A stretch of DNA of 23,441 nucleotides from a virus, in IMG/VR virus record IMGVR_UViG_3300006925_000157, positions 1 through 23,441 of that record, one strand, 5' to 3'. Positions 14,851 through 22,450 of this stretch are shown in pieces. The position numbers and the translations under genes are program-made. The notes beneath the pieces are model-generated. The model did not search any database and was not told the origin of the DNA. It saw only the letters and a list, made by a program, of their open reading frames with translations. The number at the start of each line of letters is the position of its first letter. Position 1 is the first letter of the stretch.

Positions 14851-15255
14851 TTATTCCAAATCTGCTAAATAATATATAGTTAATTCTAAATCTTTGACTT
14901 CTTTTTTTAAAATATCATTCTCCATTAACAGCATGTTGTAACTCTTAACTAACTGATCCAGAGTCATGTTATGTTTTTTTTTATTGTAATATTCAAACTT
15001 GTCAAAAAGTTGTTGACATTTTTTGTTCATAATAGGATCACAAGCCAAAATGTTTTCAAATTCCTTTAACGCATGTAATACTGTTGCATGATTTTTGCCA
15101 ACACTTTGAGCAATTTTAGCATAACTTAATCCAACAATATCCCTGCAAATTTTATAAAAACAGGATCTAGCCACTACATATTCATATTGTCTGTTTACTT
15201 CACTTATATCTAAATGAAAATGTTTATTAACTGCATTTTTAAATTTACTTATCAT
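14851..15255 (-). CDS. DnaA domain IV-like DNA-binding protein with coiled-coil tail
   Basis: Residues about 15-75 match the DNA-binding domain of the bacterial initiator DnaA. RQYEYVVARSCFYKICRDIVGLSYAKIAQSVGKNHATVLHALKEF (22-66, in pieces) contains SVGKNHATVLHALK, equivalent to the DnaA signature GGRDHTTVLHA that contacts the DnaA box. The AAA+ ATPase part is absent. Instead the C-terminal half (about 95-130) is a leucine-rich coiled coil (LLMENDILKKEVKDLELTIY). Such a protein could bind host-type DnaA boxes and either compete with DnaA or bring a phage factor to an origin. It starts one base inside the stop of the exonuclease gene (TAATG), which suggests coupling. Confidence 0.85.
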   Translation of the reverse strand: MISKFKNAVNKHFHLDISEVNRQYEYVVARSCFYKICRDIVGLSYAKIAQSVGKNHATVLHALKEFENILACDPIMNKKCQQLFDKFEYYNKKKHNMTLDQLVKSYNMLLMENDILKKEVKDLELTIYYLADLE

Positions 15256-16040
15256 TATTTTTTTATTAAATATGATCCATCTTCATCAATAGTACTAAAA
15301 GATGTTTCAGGATGGTACAAAGAAACTTCATTAGTTTTTACATAATGCTTCCAATACTCAAAAGCATTTTTCCATTTTTGCCTACCTAATTCTATAAACT
15401 CCTTATCTAATGTATGAACTACAACAGTATAAGGATGGTTTACCTCACATACTACAAATTTAAATTCTGAAATGCCTAGCATATCCATATAAAATGCCGC
15501 CTGTAAATCATAATTAAATTTATATACATCCCTTCTAAAAGCTTGTGGCGAAGCATCCTGACAAGTTTTGACATCACAAATAAAATTAGCTACATGATTA
15601 ATTATATCTGGTCTTACTCTTACATCAATATTATCATGTTTTAAATAATGTGATAATTCAATTTCACCACTACAATAATGTTGAGCTAATTTATTTTTTT
15701 TAAAATTTTGAATTATTTTTTTAATCCTTTCATGATCTTGAAATGATAAACAAATTTTGCCTTCTGCTTTTTCTTCTGCCTGTTTTTTTAATTCTTTATT
15801 TTCTTTTTTTCTTAAATCACCAATTTCAGGCAATACAAAATAAATATCATAAAAATCCACAGGTTCTAATAATGCTTGATGTACAGCAGTTCCAAATGCC
15901 ATTGAGGTTGTTTCCCTGGGTAACTGATTTATATAATGATAAACAGAATATTTACTAATATATTTTAAACCACTTGCTGAAATACTTGTATGCGAATGGT
16001 AAATATCATTACTGTCTTTAACTACTTTTAATCCCTTCAT
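15255..16040 (-). CDS. RecE-type PD-(D/E)XK exonuclease
   Basis: This 261-residue exonuclease belongs to the RecE C-terminal / DUF3799 group. SMAFGTAVHQALLEP (46-60) carries the conserved G-x-A-x-H. Glu126 and Glu128 lie in GEIELSHY, VRVRPDII gives Asp145, and ICDVKTC gives the D-x-K pair (Asp156, Lys158). DASPQAF...YDLQAAFYMDML (162-188) carries the QxxxY motif. Such enzymes chew one strand of duplex ends so that an annealing protein can pair them. Here the putative annealing protein (16600-17007) and SSB (16332-16613) lie just upstream, across a terminator. The stop overlaps the DnaA-like gene. The N-terminus (ISASGLKYISKYSVYHY) matches the family, which supports the chosen start. Confidence 0.92.
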   Translation of the reverse strand: MKGLKVVKDSNDIYHSHTSISASGLKYISKYSVYHYINQLPRETTSMAFGTAVHQALLEPVDFYDIYFVLPEIGDLRKKENKELKKQAEEKAEGKICLSFQDHERIKKIIQNFKKNKLAQHYCSGEIELSHYLKHDNIDVRVRPDIINHVANFICDVKTCQDASPQAFRRDVYKFNYDLQAAFYMDMLGISEFKFVVCEVNHPYTVVVHTLDKEFIELGRQKWKNAFEYWKHYVKTNEVSLYHPETSFSTIDEDGSYLIKK

Positions 16041-16230
16041 TTACTTTTATTTTTTTATTTAATAAATTAATTACTGCTTGAATATGTTGTTTTTTTTCTT
16101 TTTCTGTATATGCTATTTCTTTAACTCTAACCCAAAAATGCAAAGATTTTTCAGGATTAAATATGTCTTTTAATAAATTCCCAAACATTCGCATGGGTCG
16201 ATAGATTTTAGTTACTTTAGTTACTTTCAT
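16018..16230 (-). CDS. Small hypothetical basic protein (70 aa)
   Basis: This basic protein has no recognised domain. It begins MKVTKVTKIYRPMRMFG, continues with a short hydrophobic stretch (LHFWVRVKEIAY) and ends in a helix with lysines (HIQAVINLLNKKIKV). It is the first gene of the long replication unit, lies just after a terminator, and overlaps the exonuclease gene by 23 bases. A degenerate promoter lies upstream (16249-16278). The frame is consistent with the gene packing; function unknown. Confidence 0.6.
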   Translation of the reverse strand: MKVTKVTKIYRPMRMFGNLLKDIFNPEKSLHFWVRVKEIAYTEKEKKQHIQAVINLLNKKIKVNEGIKSS

Positions 16231-16248
16231 AATTTATAAATTTTCTTT

Positions 16249-16278
16249 CAATTTAAAAAAATATTTTATATAATCAAA
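16249..16278 (-). promoter_or_regulatory. Possible degenerate promoter for the replication unit
   Basis: TTTG (16275-16278) is followed after 19 bases by TAAATTG (16249-16255) on the minus strand. It has the right spacing but a -7 box that lacks one base of TAnnTTTG. It lies between the terminator at 16286-16314 and the gene starting at 16230, where a promoter is expected. Confidence 0.35.
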
Positions 16279-16285
16279 ATAAAAC

Positions 16286-16314
16286 AAAAAAAAAGGCAAC
16301 CATTTGGCTGCCCT
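16286..16314 (-). terminator. Rho-independent terminator after the SSB-like gene
   Basis: The minus strand reads AGGGCAGCC, AAAT loop, GGTTGCCTT: a stem with two G-U pairs, running into nine T and then GTTTT. It lies just past the SSB-like stop at 16332 and ends the unit 17210-16332. Confidence 0.82.
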
Positions 16315-16331
16315 CTTTCCCTTTTTGCTGC

Positions 16332-16613
16332 TTAAAAAGGTAGATCATCTTTACCTTCATCAACTTTAACTTGTTGATTAGGTTGATAATCATTGACCGA
16401 CATACTAGCAGATCCATCCTCATTAACCCACAAACTAAATTTAAATTGAGTTTCACCATTATATTCAGATTTTCCGCCATCTGCTTTACCAGATTTTAAA
16501 AACTCAATAAATTTGTTAGGAGTTATCACACCACTCCAGCATGGTTGATTTTCTTTTTTTTGGAATATTCTTATTCCATCATAATAAGTAGTAGTTTTCT
16601 TAGAATTTGACAT
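16332..16613 (-). CDS. SSB-like single-stranded DNA-binding protein
   Basis: This 93-residue protein ends in DEGKDDLPF, the acidic C-terminal tip with the Pro-Phe end that SSB proteins use to recruit partners (DDDIPF in E. coli). The body (about 9-75) has aromatic and basic residues on alternating strands: YYDGIRIFQKK, CWSGVITPNKF, TQFKFSLWVNEDGSASMSV, compatible with a small OB fold. It is shorter than bacterial SSB and I see no clear canonical SSB signature, so the assignment rests on the tip, the strand pattern and the neighbours: the annealing protein overlapping by 14 bases and the exonuclease nearby. It should coat single strands during replication and recombination. Confidence 0.75.
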   Translation of the reverse strand: MSNSKKTTTYYDGIRIFQKKENQPCWSGVITPNKFIEFLKSGKADGGKSEYNGETQFKFSLWVNEDGSASMSVNDYQPNQQVKVDEGKDDLPF

Positions 16614-17007
16614 TTTTAAATTGATTTTGATTAAACTGATTTGTATTTTTTTTCTTTTGAATACTTTGACTATTCAATGCATTTACTAATTCTTCTGCCG
16701 AAGCAATAGAGGTATCAATTCCGATACCCAAATATCCCAATGCCCTTCCTAATGCAGAAGTAAATCCATTTTCTAAAAATGAACTTTTATTAATATAGCT
16801 TGAATCCCTATATTCTTGAGCATGTGCTGTTGATATAATATTGTCATCAATGTCGACAATACTAACTTTAAACACACCCTCTTTTTCATTGAGATCAATT
16901 AGATCTTCAACAATTCGCCATCCTTTAAAGACAGCTTGTTTTCTGAAATATATCAATCTTTCATTGACTGTAATATATTCCTTTCCCTTAATGTTTACAG
17001 ATTTCAT
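16600..17007 (-). CDS. Putative single-strand annealing / recombination protein
   Basis: This 135-residue protein starts KSVNIKGKEYITVNERLIYFRK and carries VFKVSIVDIDDNIISTAHAQEY (46-67, in pieces), then SSYINKSSFLENGFTSALGRALGYLGIGID (69-98, in pieces) and SIASAEELVNAL. The ENxxTSALGRALGxLGIGID block is common in phage proteins found beside SSB and RecE-type exonucleases. It resembles the end of ERF/Sak-type annealing proteins (YAxRYAL...GI). I infer an annealing or SSB-related role from this and from the three-gene context; I cannot confirm the family. The C-terminal 25 residues are Asn/Gln-rich and disordered, as in ssDNA-binding proteins. Confidence 0.62.
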   Translation of the reverse strand: MKSVNIKGKEYITVNERLIYFRKQAVFKGWRIVEDLIDLNEKEGVFKVSIVDIDDNIISTAHAQEYRDSSYINKSSFLENGFTSALGRALGYLGIGIDTSIASAEELVNALNSQSIQKKKNTNQFNQNQFKNVKF

Positions 17008-17021
17008 AAATAATAAATTTT

Positions 17022-17210
17022 CTAAATTAAACGATTCATTGATTCGACAAACCCAATGTCTTTTAAAATTTTAATTTCACTACTTTTAAAAGTTCCTGGG
17101 TTTTCTAATCTCGATGCCAACGTTGGCATTGTAAAAGAAAGCATTTTAGCTACAACTTGTTTATGTAACCCTAATTTTTTCCTTTCTTCATCAAAATAAT
17201 ACTTAAACAT
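17022..17210 (-). CDS. Small helix-turn-helix protein (62 aa)
   Basis: The protein consists almost only of an HTH of the Cro/XRE or phage-regulator type. EERKKLGLHKQVVAKMLSFTMPTLASRLENPGTFKSSEIKILKDIG (8-53, in pieces) has the first helix, the VAKML / MPTLASRL helix pair and the following helix, with the ENPGTF turn typical of phage and Bacteroidota HTH proteins. It is the first gene after the tail terminator and leads the early unit with the annealing protein and SSB. It is therefore a good candidate for an early regulator. No repressor with a dimerisation or cleavage domain and no integrase are seen, so lysogeny is not supported. Confidence 0.78.
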   Translation of the reverse strand: MFKYYFDEERKKLGLHKQVVAKMLSFTMPTLASRLENPGTFKSSEIKILKDIGFVESMNRLI

Positions 17211-17226
17211 AATAATAATTTTTTAA

Positions 17227-17234
17227 CAAATTTA
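17227..17234 (-). promoter_or_regulatory. Possible -7 element for the early unit
   Basis: TAAATTTG on the minus strand fits TAnnTTTG, 16 bases before the ATG at 17210 and after the tail terminator. No TTTG or TTG lies 18-21 bases further upstream, so either the -33 element is not needed or a factor assists. The remainder of the 17211-17332 gap is the terminator and A/T-rich spacer. Confidence 0.35.
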
Positions 17235-17267
17235 TAAAAATAATTTTAAAAATAAAAGAATATTTAT

Positions 17268-17306
17268 AAAAAAAAAGGGCACCCCCTTAATTAAAAAGGA
17301 ATGCCC
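17268..17306 (-). terminator. Rho-independent terminator of the tail unit
   Basis: The minus strand reads GGGCA-TT-CCTT, a seven-base loop, AAGG-GGG-TGCCC, then nine T. The outer five pairs and the inner four pairs are perfect. It lies 27 bases after the stop of the tail-tip gene. Confidence 0.88.
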
Positions 17307-17332
17307 AGCAGCAAACAGGAAAAGAAAAAAGT

Positions 17333-19306
17333 TTAAAATTTAATAACAAATGATGAGCTTAAATCATCATCTTGGTTAGGTACATGCATTATAACTGAAT
17401 AAGTATTTCTTTTGACATTATAAGATAAACTGTCTATATAACAACTTACTGGTTCTTGTAAAACACTAGTGCCAAAATTAACCCATATTTTATTATGTAA
17501 TCCTAAAGGATTATTATTATTATTATATAAATCCCCTTCATATCTAGATACAAAAGATCTATAATCATTTAACACTTGTTGAGTTGTAATTTTTTCTAAT
17601 GACTTTAAATAGTTTGTTTTGTCTCTCGATCTATAAAAATCACCATCTATTTTGCCATATTCTTCATTAGTTAATATTAAATCATCTGTTGTAATTAATC
17701 CGCTAAAATTTCCTGTTCTGCTTCTAACAAATTGTAATAAATCAAATTTTTCAAATATTTCCGACCTTTGACCACTTGAATTTATATAAACTTTATCAAA
17801 TATAATTGAATCCCAATGTGTACTTGTAAATCCTGATGTGCTACCAGTTTGGTATGGATCATATAAATAAAAATATAACCTCCAAGAATTATTAGGCAAA
17901 GAACTTATATTAAATGTATATGACTTCCATCTTCTATTATTAACAACTTCAACCTCATTGATTGTAGCTGTTGTTGTCCATGTATCATCAGCACCCCAAT
18001 ATCTAGTTGCTATTGGTGGATCTCCTGGTATTGTAAAAGCTACTGCTTTAACTTGCCATCTAAAACCTCTAGTTTGACCAGATGTAGAATTAAAAAAATT
18101 ATTAATTAATAATCTATAACCTATAAATTCCGAACCAAATTCATCTATGTAATTAGCTAATTCAGCCGTAACACCAGTTCCATTAGCTGATGTTTTTATA
18201 TTAGTTGATTTTAATGATCCATCACCTTGAAAACTAAATGTGTTATCGACACTACTATTTGTTAACGTCCATCCTGATGTTCCAAATTCAAAACCTGAAT
18301 TTCCTATAATATTAGTGCTAAAAAAACCAGCCATATCAACTTTCTGAGTAATTTTTTTTATAGGTCTTAAAAATTCTTTTGTTAAATTATTTCCAATAGG
18401 TAGTAAATTACTAGGTACACTATATAAAGCATTTACTGTACTTGTTGATTGATAAACTCCATCTGAATTATAAATATGATATTTAATGTCTTCATCATTA
18501 TTAGTTTGTAAGCTAGATGTTTCTGCTGCTCTTATTCCAGTTGGTAAAGAACCACCATTAGCAGTACTAGCAGAGCTGTCTTTTACTGATTGTTCTGAAT
18601 AACTTGAGTTATTTATTATATACCATCTTCCATAACTTTGAAAAATCCTAGAATTAGTGAATTTTAAAATTTGTTCTAAAACTTCTTTACAAGTTTTCGG
18701 ATCTACTCCATCTGTAAAAAAACTACTAGCACCACATGATGCCTGATCAAATACATTATATCCACTTATTGCACCATCTCTTTGTATATCATTTGATACA
18801 TATATATCAAAACCTAAATTTATATTTTCTAAAATTTCATGTATGTGAACCATAAAAACCCCAACAAGTTGAGTACCGCTTGAGGTAACTAATGGCTGAG
18901 TAAATCCATCTAAACTACCTAAACCATCATAACCCCTCAAGGTTATCGGAAATGGAGTATTAGTAATAGCTTCTTGAAATTGATCTACTAATAACCACCC
19001 CTCCCAATATGTTTGGTAATTATTACTAGCATCTTTATATGATATTTTAATTTTATATTCTCTTTCATCTGCTGTATAAAAATCATCATAATTTGTTGTA
19101 TCTGTAACAAAAAGATTTATTTGACAAGTAGATCCAATAATAGGATCGTAAAAATCATCATCTTGATCCCATGATATTTGTAAAGGATCACTAGTTCCAA
19201 TAAGATCTAAAACCGATCCAGTATAACCATCTTTAAGGATTTCAATTTTTTTACCTTTCAAATTATCATCTGAAAATTCTAATCTAAATTTAACCCCGTA
19301 TGCCAT
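17333..19306 (-). CDS. Tail-tip / hub-like structural protein with a carbohydrate-binding-like insert
   Basis: This 657-residue protein directly follows the tape measure gene (TAATG overlap), the place of distal tail and hub proteins. Residues 1-135 are a beta-rich domain with PLQISWDQDDDFYDPIIGS, YWEGWLLVDQFQEA and ITLRGYDGLGSLDG, which I know as a repeated pattern in Bacteroidota phages and prophages. CKEVLEQILKFTNSRIFQSYGRWYI (206-230, in pieces) resembles hub proteins. Residues about 334-505 (IGNSGFEFGTSGWTLTN ... WDSIIFDKVYI) have the look of a jelly-roll carbohydrate-binding module of the CBM4/9/22 kind. The C-terminus returns to a beta domain. It probably connects the tail to a receptor-binding device; no separate fibre gene is visible. 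Confidence 0.72.
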   Translation of the reverse strand: MAYGVKFRLEFSDDNLKGKKIEILKDGYTGSVLDLIGTSDPLQISWDQDDDFYDPIIGSTCQINLFVTDTTNYDDFYTADEREYKIKISYKDASNNYQTYWEGWLLVDQFQEAITNTPFPITLRGYDGLGSLDGFTQPLVTSSGTQLVGVFMVHIHEILENINLGFDIYVSNDIQRDGAISGYNVFDQASCGASSFFTDGVDPKTCKEVLEQILKFTNSRIFQSYGRWYIINNSSYSEQSVKDSSASTANGGSLPTGIRAAETSSLQTNNDEDIKYHIYNSDGVYQSTSTVNALYSVPSNLLPIGNNLTKEFLRPIKKITQKVDMAGFFSTNIIGNSGFEFGTSGWTLTNSSVDNTFSFQGDGSLKSTNIKTSANGTGVTAELANYIDEFGSEFIGYRLLINNFFNSTSGQTRGFRWQVKAVAFTIPGDPPIATRYWGADDTWTTTATINEVEVVNNRRWKSYTFNISSLPNNSWRLYFYLYDPYQTGSTSGFTSTHWDSIIFDKVYINSSGQRSEIFEKFDLLQFVRSRTGNFSGLITTDDLILTNEEYGKIDGDFYRSRDKTNYLKSLEKITTQQVLNDYRSFVSRYEGDLYNNNNNPLGLHNKIWVNFGTSVLQEPVSCYIDSLSYNVKRNTYSVIMHVPNQDDDLSSSFVIKF

Positions 19307-21651
19307 TATTTTATTCTGTTTCTATTACGATCTGCTCTTTGTAAAGCTACAACTAAATCTTGCCCTTTTAAAGTAAACTGCCCACCTACTTGAACTTTTG
19401 ATCCTCCACCGCTATCACCAATGAGATTTTTTAATTTATCCAATGGTGCTATAACTTCAGGATTTTGTCTAGCACCTGGGTATTCTCCAACAGTTGCCAA
19501 GGTAGGAGTAGAAACTATCCCACCCTTAGCCATTTCAATTCCTGAGAATGAAGTAAACAATGATTTAAAATCATCCATCCCTTTAAAAGCATCCTTGCCA
19601 CCAATACCTAAGCCACCAACTAATTTAGATAAAACAAATGCAGCAATAGCAGCTGCAATTAATTTTTTTATTAATCCAATTAATCCCTGTATTAAACTTT
19701 TAAAAACATTTTCTCCTTCCATCATACCCTCAAAAGCATTTAAAAACGCACTTTTAATTCCTTCACCGACTACCTCAGCACTATTAGCTGTCGCTTCTAA
19801 TAATTGTTTAAATGCACTTACTTTTTCGATTGTTTCTTCAATAGGATCTTTTTCTTCTTCACCACCACCAGATGCAACACTAGAATCACCACCACCAGAA
19901 TCACCACCACCTCCAGCAGTAGACAAACCAAAACCTCCCATGAAATCATCAAACAATCCTTTAACCTTGCCTTTTACAGATTCAGTAGCATTTGTTAATG
20001 AAGTATTTAATTGATCAACAGTTTTCTTTTCTAATCTAGATCCTAAAGCATCTTCAAATCCATCCGTAAATGCCTCTCCGATCTCATTTGCGCCATCTTT
20101 AGCAATTTGCTTACCATCTTCAAACCCTTGCTCTAAAATATCCCCAAATGAACCCCTAACACCTTTTTCTGAAAATTCTTTAATTAACTTCCATAAAGTT
20201 TTAAATGAATTTATAAAACCTTTGACAATAATTTTAATTCCAATAAATACTGATTTAAATACTGCACCTATTCCAAATATTGCTTTTCTTAAATTTAAAG
20301 ATGAATTATATAAATCAACAAATTGATTGTATAACCCAACTATAACAGGTGCTACTTCACCCCAATTCTTATATATTACATAAGCAATACCTACTAAAGC
20401 AGCAGTAATCAATGCTAATGGCGACATTAATGCTCCGACAATACTAACTAAACCACCGAATGCAGTTATTAATGTTGGTAATGCTAAAGCAATAACTCCT
20501 AATCCAGCAATTAATTTTTGAGTTCCTGAATCTAAATTTGTAAAAGCACTAAATATATTTTTAATCCCATTTAACAATCCAGTTAATACTGGTAACAACT
20601 GATTTAATAAAACAGTTCCAACCTCTTTAAATGATTCCTTCGCAATATTTAATGATTTTTTTAATTTAAAAGAAGCAGATTTAGAAGTCACATCAAATGC
20701 TTTTGCTGTAGATCCCTGTGCCTTAGCTAATTCTTCAAATATTTTTCTTGCATCCTCTGCACCTGCACCAGTTAAATCTAACACACCCTTTAATGCTCTT
20801 ATATTTGGATAAACAGCAGCAGCAGCATCTGCATTTCCATCAATACCAGTTTTTAATTTATTTAATACACTAATTAAACCACCTTCTTCAGCTAATTCTG
20901 CTCTTAAATCACTAGCATTTAATCCCATATCAGCAAATGCAGTTTGTGCAGCAGGAGTTGTTTTAGTTAATCCCATTAAAATTGCATTTAACTGAGTAGC
21001 TCCACTTGCCGCATCTGTACCAGTTCTAGACATCGCAGCCATCGCAGCACCAACTTCATCAAAACTAACTCCCAAAGCAGAAGCTGTTGGAATTACAGAT
21101 CCCATTGAACCTGCTAATTCTGATGCTTCTAATTTACCCTGTTTTACAGCAGCAACTAAAATATCTGTTGCATGTTCTGCATTTAAATTTTCCGAACCAT
21201 AAGCATTCATAGCAGATGTCGCTAAATCAGCAACAGTTGCCACATCCCCCAAACCTGATGCAGATGCTTTTGAAGCAGCTTCTAAAACCGATATAGCTTC
21301 AGCACCTTCCAAACCAGCCGAAGCAATAAAAAACATTGCCTCACTTGTTTTAGCTGAAGATATGCCAGTTTCTTTTGCCATATTTTTAGCAGCATCTGAA
21401 AACTCTTGTAATGCTTGTCCTGATGTACCTACTAATGCTTCAATCTGGGTAATGTTTTTATCAAAATCCATAGCCATCTTAATAGCTGAACCTCCAGCCA
21501 ATGCACCAATAGCACTAAACTTTTGTAATGATGCACCAACTCCACTAATTTTTTTTCCAAATGATTGTACTTTAGCACTAGCAGAAGTAAGTGCTTTATT
21601 TAGACCTGCGGCATTTCCTGTTATATAATACCTTAATTTGTTATCTGCCAT
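19306..21651 (-). CDS. Tail tape measure protein, TP901 core type
   Basis: This 781-residue protein sets tail length and helps DNA entry. Residues about 60-320 are the TP901 core: AMDFDKNITQIEALVG, AKETGISSAKTSEAMFFIASAG, AYGSENLNAEHATDIL, ELAGSMGSVIPTASALGVSF, MSRTGTDAASGATQLNAIL. Hydrophobic segments lie at about 380-428 and 650-682, probable membrane-inserting parts. A Gly/Ser stretch (577-597) separates helical regions. The C-terminus has KGGIVSTPTLATVGEYPG and PEVIAPLDKLKNLIG, common at the ends of these proteins. With the known scale of about 1.5 angstrom per residue, the tail would be roughly 115 nm, typical for a siphovirus. It follows the frameshifted chaperone gene, as expected. Confidence 0.95.
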   Translation of the reverse strand: MADNKLRYYITGNAAGLNKALTSASAKVQSFGKKISGVGASLQKFSAIGALAGGSAIKMAMDFDKNITQIEALVGTSGQALQEFSDAAKNMAKETGISSAKTSEAMFFIASAGLEGAEAISVLEAASKASASGLGDVATVADLATSAMNAYGSENLNAEHATDILVAAVKQGKLEASELAGSMGSVIPTASALGVSFDEVGAAMAAMSRTGTDAASGATQLNAILMGLTKTTPAAQTAFADMGLNASDLRAELAEEGGLISVLNKLKTGIDGNADAAAAVYPNIRALKGVLDLTGAGAEDARKIFEELAKAQGSTAKAFDVTSKSASFKLKKSLNIAKESFKEVGTVLLNQLLPVLTGLLNGIKNIFSAFTNLDSGTQKLIAGLGVIALALPTLITAFGGLVSIVGALMSPLALITAALVGIAYVIYKNWGEVAPVIVGLYNQFVDLYNSSLNLRKAIFGIGAVFKSVFIGIKIIVKGFINSFKTLWKLIKEFSEKGVRGSFGDILEQGFEDGKQIAKDGANEIGEAFTDGFEDALGSRLEKKTVDQLNTSLTNATESVKGKVKGLFDDFMGGFGLSTAGGGGDSGGGDSSVASGGGEEEKDPIEETIEKVSAFKQLLEATANSAEVVGEGIKSAFLNAFEGMMEGENVFKSLIQGLIGLIKKLIAAAIAAFVLSKLVGGLGIGGKDAFKGMDDFKSLFTSFSGIEMAKGGIVSTPTLATVGEYPGARQNPEVIAPLDKLKNLIGDSGGGSKVQVGGQFTLKGQDLVVALQRADRNRNRIK

Positions 21652-21680
21652 AAAATAAGTTTTTACAAAAATAGTAAATA

Positions 21681-22393
21681 TTAATCTATGTCTTTAAACT
21701 TCATTTTGCTAACTCGATCTCTAAATGCTTGAAATTCTTCTGGTGTAGATTTTGCTTTGCCCCTTTCTAAATAAACATCTTGTGGTAAACTAAATAATTT
21801 GTCTGGTGGAATCATTTGTGATTTTTTACTACAATTTACATTGTAAATCATTGAAGAAATAAATCTTGTTCTTTCCCACTCTAGATTCTGTTTTATCAAA
21901 TATGATTCTCCTAATAAATGATTTTCTTTCCATGTAAAACTCCAAAATTCATTTGGATTAATCCCAACTTGACCAATATAAAAATCAATTAAAGAATCCC
22001 AAGTCAGTTGGGTAGTTACTTTCCCTTCTTAGTCGTTTGCTTTACATTACGATTTAATCCAGCATTTAGATCATTCCCTAAAATACGTGATTCCATCATA
22101 GCTTTTACAACTTCATCTAATTTATTAGCATCAAAATCTTCTAACCACATTCCAACACTAAATTCATTGTAATCAATTTCATTATTGTTTTCCTGATCAT
22201 TCGCTAAAAGTGCTGAATAAATTAATGATCTAATCATTTTTATTGAAACTCCCTTTTCAAAAATACTTGCAATTTCATCTAACGAAATTCCCAAAAGATC
22301 TGTAAAGTTTGCCCAAAAATTCATGCTAAAGTGCATGACTCTATTTTTACCACCTAATTTAATAGTGTAGTAACCTCTTTTCTTGTTTGCCAT
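21681..22393 (-). CDS. Tail assembly chaperone, frameshift fusion product (gpG-T like), 237 aa
   Basis: If ribosomes slip -1 at GGGAAAG (22019-22025), reading leaves the first frame just before its TAA and continues KVTTQLTWDSLIDFYIGQVG to the stop at 21681. The product is 237 residues. The second frame has no stop over its full length. It has no suitable start except a TTG at 21899 that would cut the conserved part (NPNEFWSFTWKENHL). The T-like extension (about 112 residues) should bind the tape measure protein while the G-like part binds tail tube subunits. In lambda, gpG and gpGT are made in a fixed ratio by the same heptamer. The gene order tube, G/GT, tape measure is the same here. Confidence 0.88.
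21998..22025 (-). promoter_or_regulatory. Programmed -1 ribosomal frameshift signal
   Basis: The minus strand has the slippery heptamer G GGA AAG (22019-22025) in the reading phase X XXY YYZ of the first frame, one codon before its TAA. Six bases later comes CCCAA-CTGAC-TTGGG (21998-22012), a perfect five-pair stem with a five-base loop at the usual 5-8 base distance. The heptamer is the one used in the lambda tail chaperone genes. Confidence 0.88.
22016..22393 (-). CDS. Tail assembly chaperone, unshifted product (gpG-like), 125 aa
   Basis: This is the main product of the chaperone locus. It starts ANKKRGYYTIKLGGKNRVMHF in pieces and continues with NFWANFTDLLGISLDEIASIFEKG and LIYSALLANDQENNNEIDYNEFSVGMWLEDF in pieces. 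The pattern is that of tail assembly chaperones of gp13/gpG type: an N-terminal beta part, then helices with an acidic middle. It lies between the tail tube genes and the tape measure gene. It ends VKQTTKKGK just after the slip site. The hairpin at 22408-22430 lies upstream of its start and may lower its expression relative to the tube genes. Confidence 0.85.
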   Translation of the reverse strand: MANKKRGYYTIKLGGKNRVMHFSMNFWANFTDLLGISLDEIASIFEKGVSIKMIRSLIYSALLANDQENNNEIDYNEFSVGMWLEDFDANKLDEVVKAMMESRILGNDLNAGLNRNVKQTTKKGK

Positions 22394-22407
22394 TATATAT
22401 AAAATTA

Positions 22408-22430
22408 AGGCACAAGAAAAACCTGTGCCT
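22408..22430 (-). terminator. Hairpin after the tail tube genes, possible attenuator
   Basis: The minus strand has AGGCACA, a nine-base loop, TGTGCCT, then TTAATTTT. The seven-pair stem is perfect but the T tract is broken. It would suit a partial terminator that lets tube genes be expressed more than the chaperone and tape measure genes, or an RNA-stabilising 3' end. Confidence 0.55.
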
Positions 22431-22450
22431 GGTTATTTTACTTTTTAATC

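Noticed and set aside
16274-16480. Minus-strand open frame overlapping the SSB-like gene
   Set aside because: It is in another frame of the SSB-like gene and runs through the terminator hairpin at 16286-16314; the SSB frame has the convincing acidic tip.
17022-17210. Lysogeny module around the HTH protein
   Set aside because: There is no integrase, no att-like repeat, no divergent repressor/Cro pair and no full-length repressor; one small HTH gene is not enough.
19421-20014. Long plus-strand open frame opposite the tape measure gene
   Set aside because: It is antisense to a well-identified gene, is rich in proline and serine as expected from the reverse of Gly/Ala-rich coding, and has no promoter or family match. 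Other plus-strand frames (for example 1286-1549, 5695-5982, 9356-9655) are rejected for the same reason.
21681-21899. Independent gene starting at TTG 21899
   Set aside because: The frame is open further upstream with a conserved-looking segment right up to the slip site, and the frameshift signal explains its expression better than an internal TTG start.
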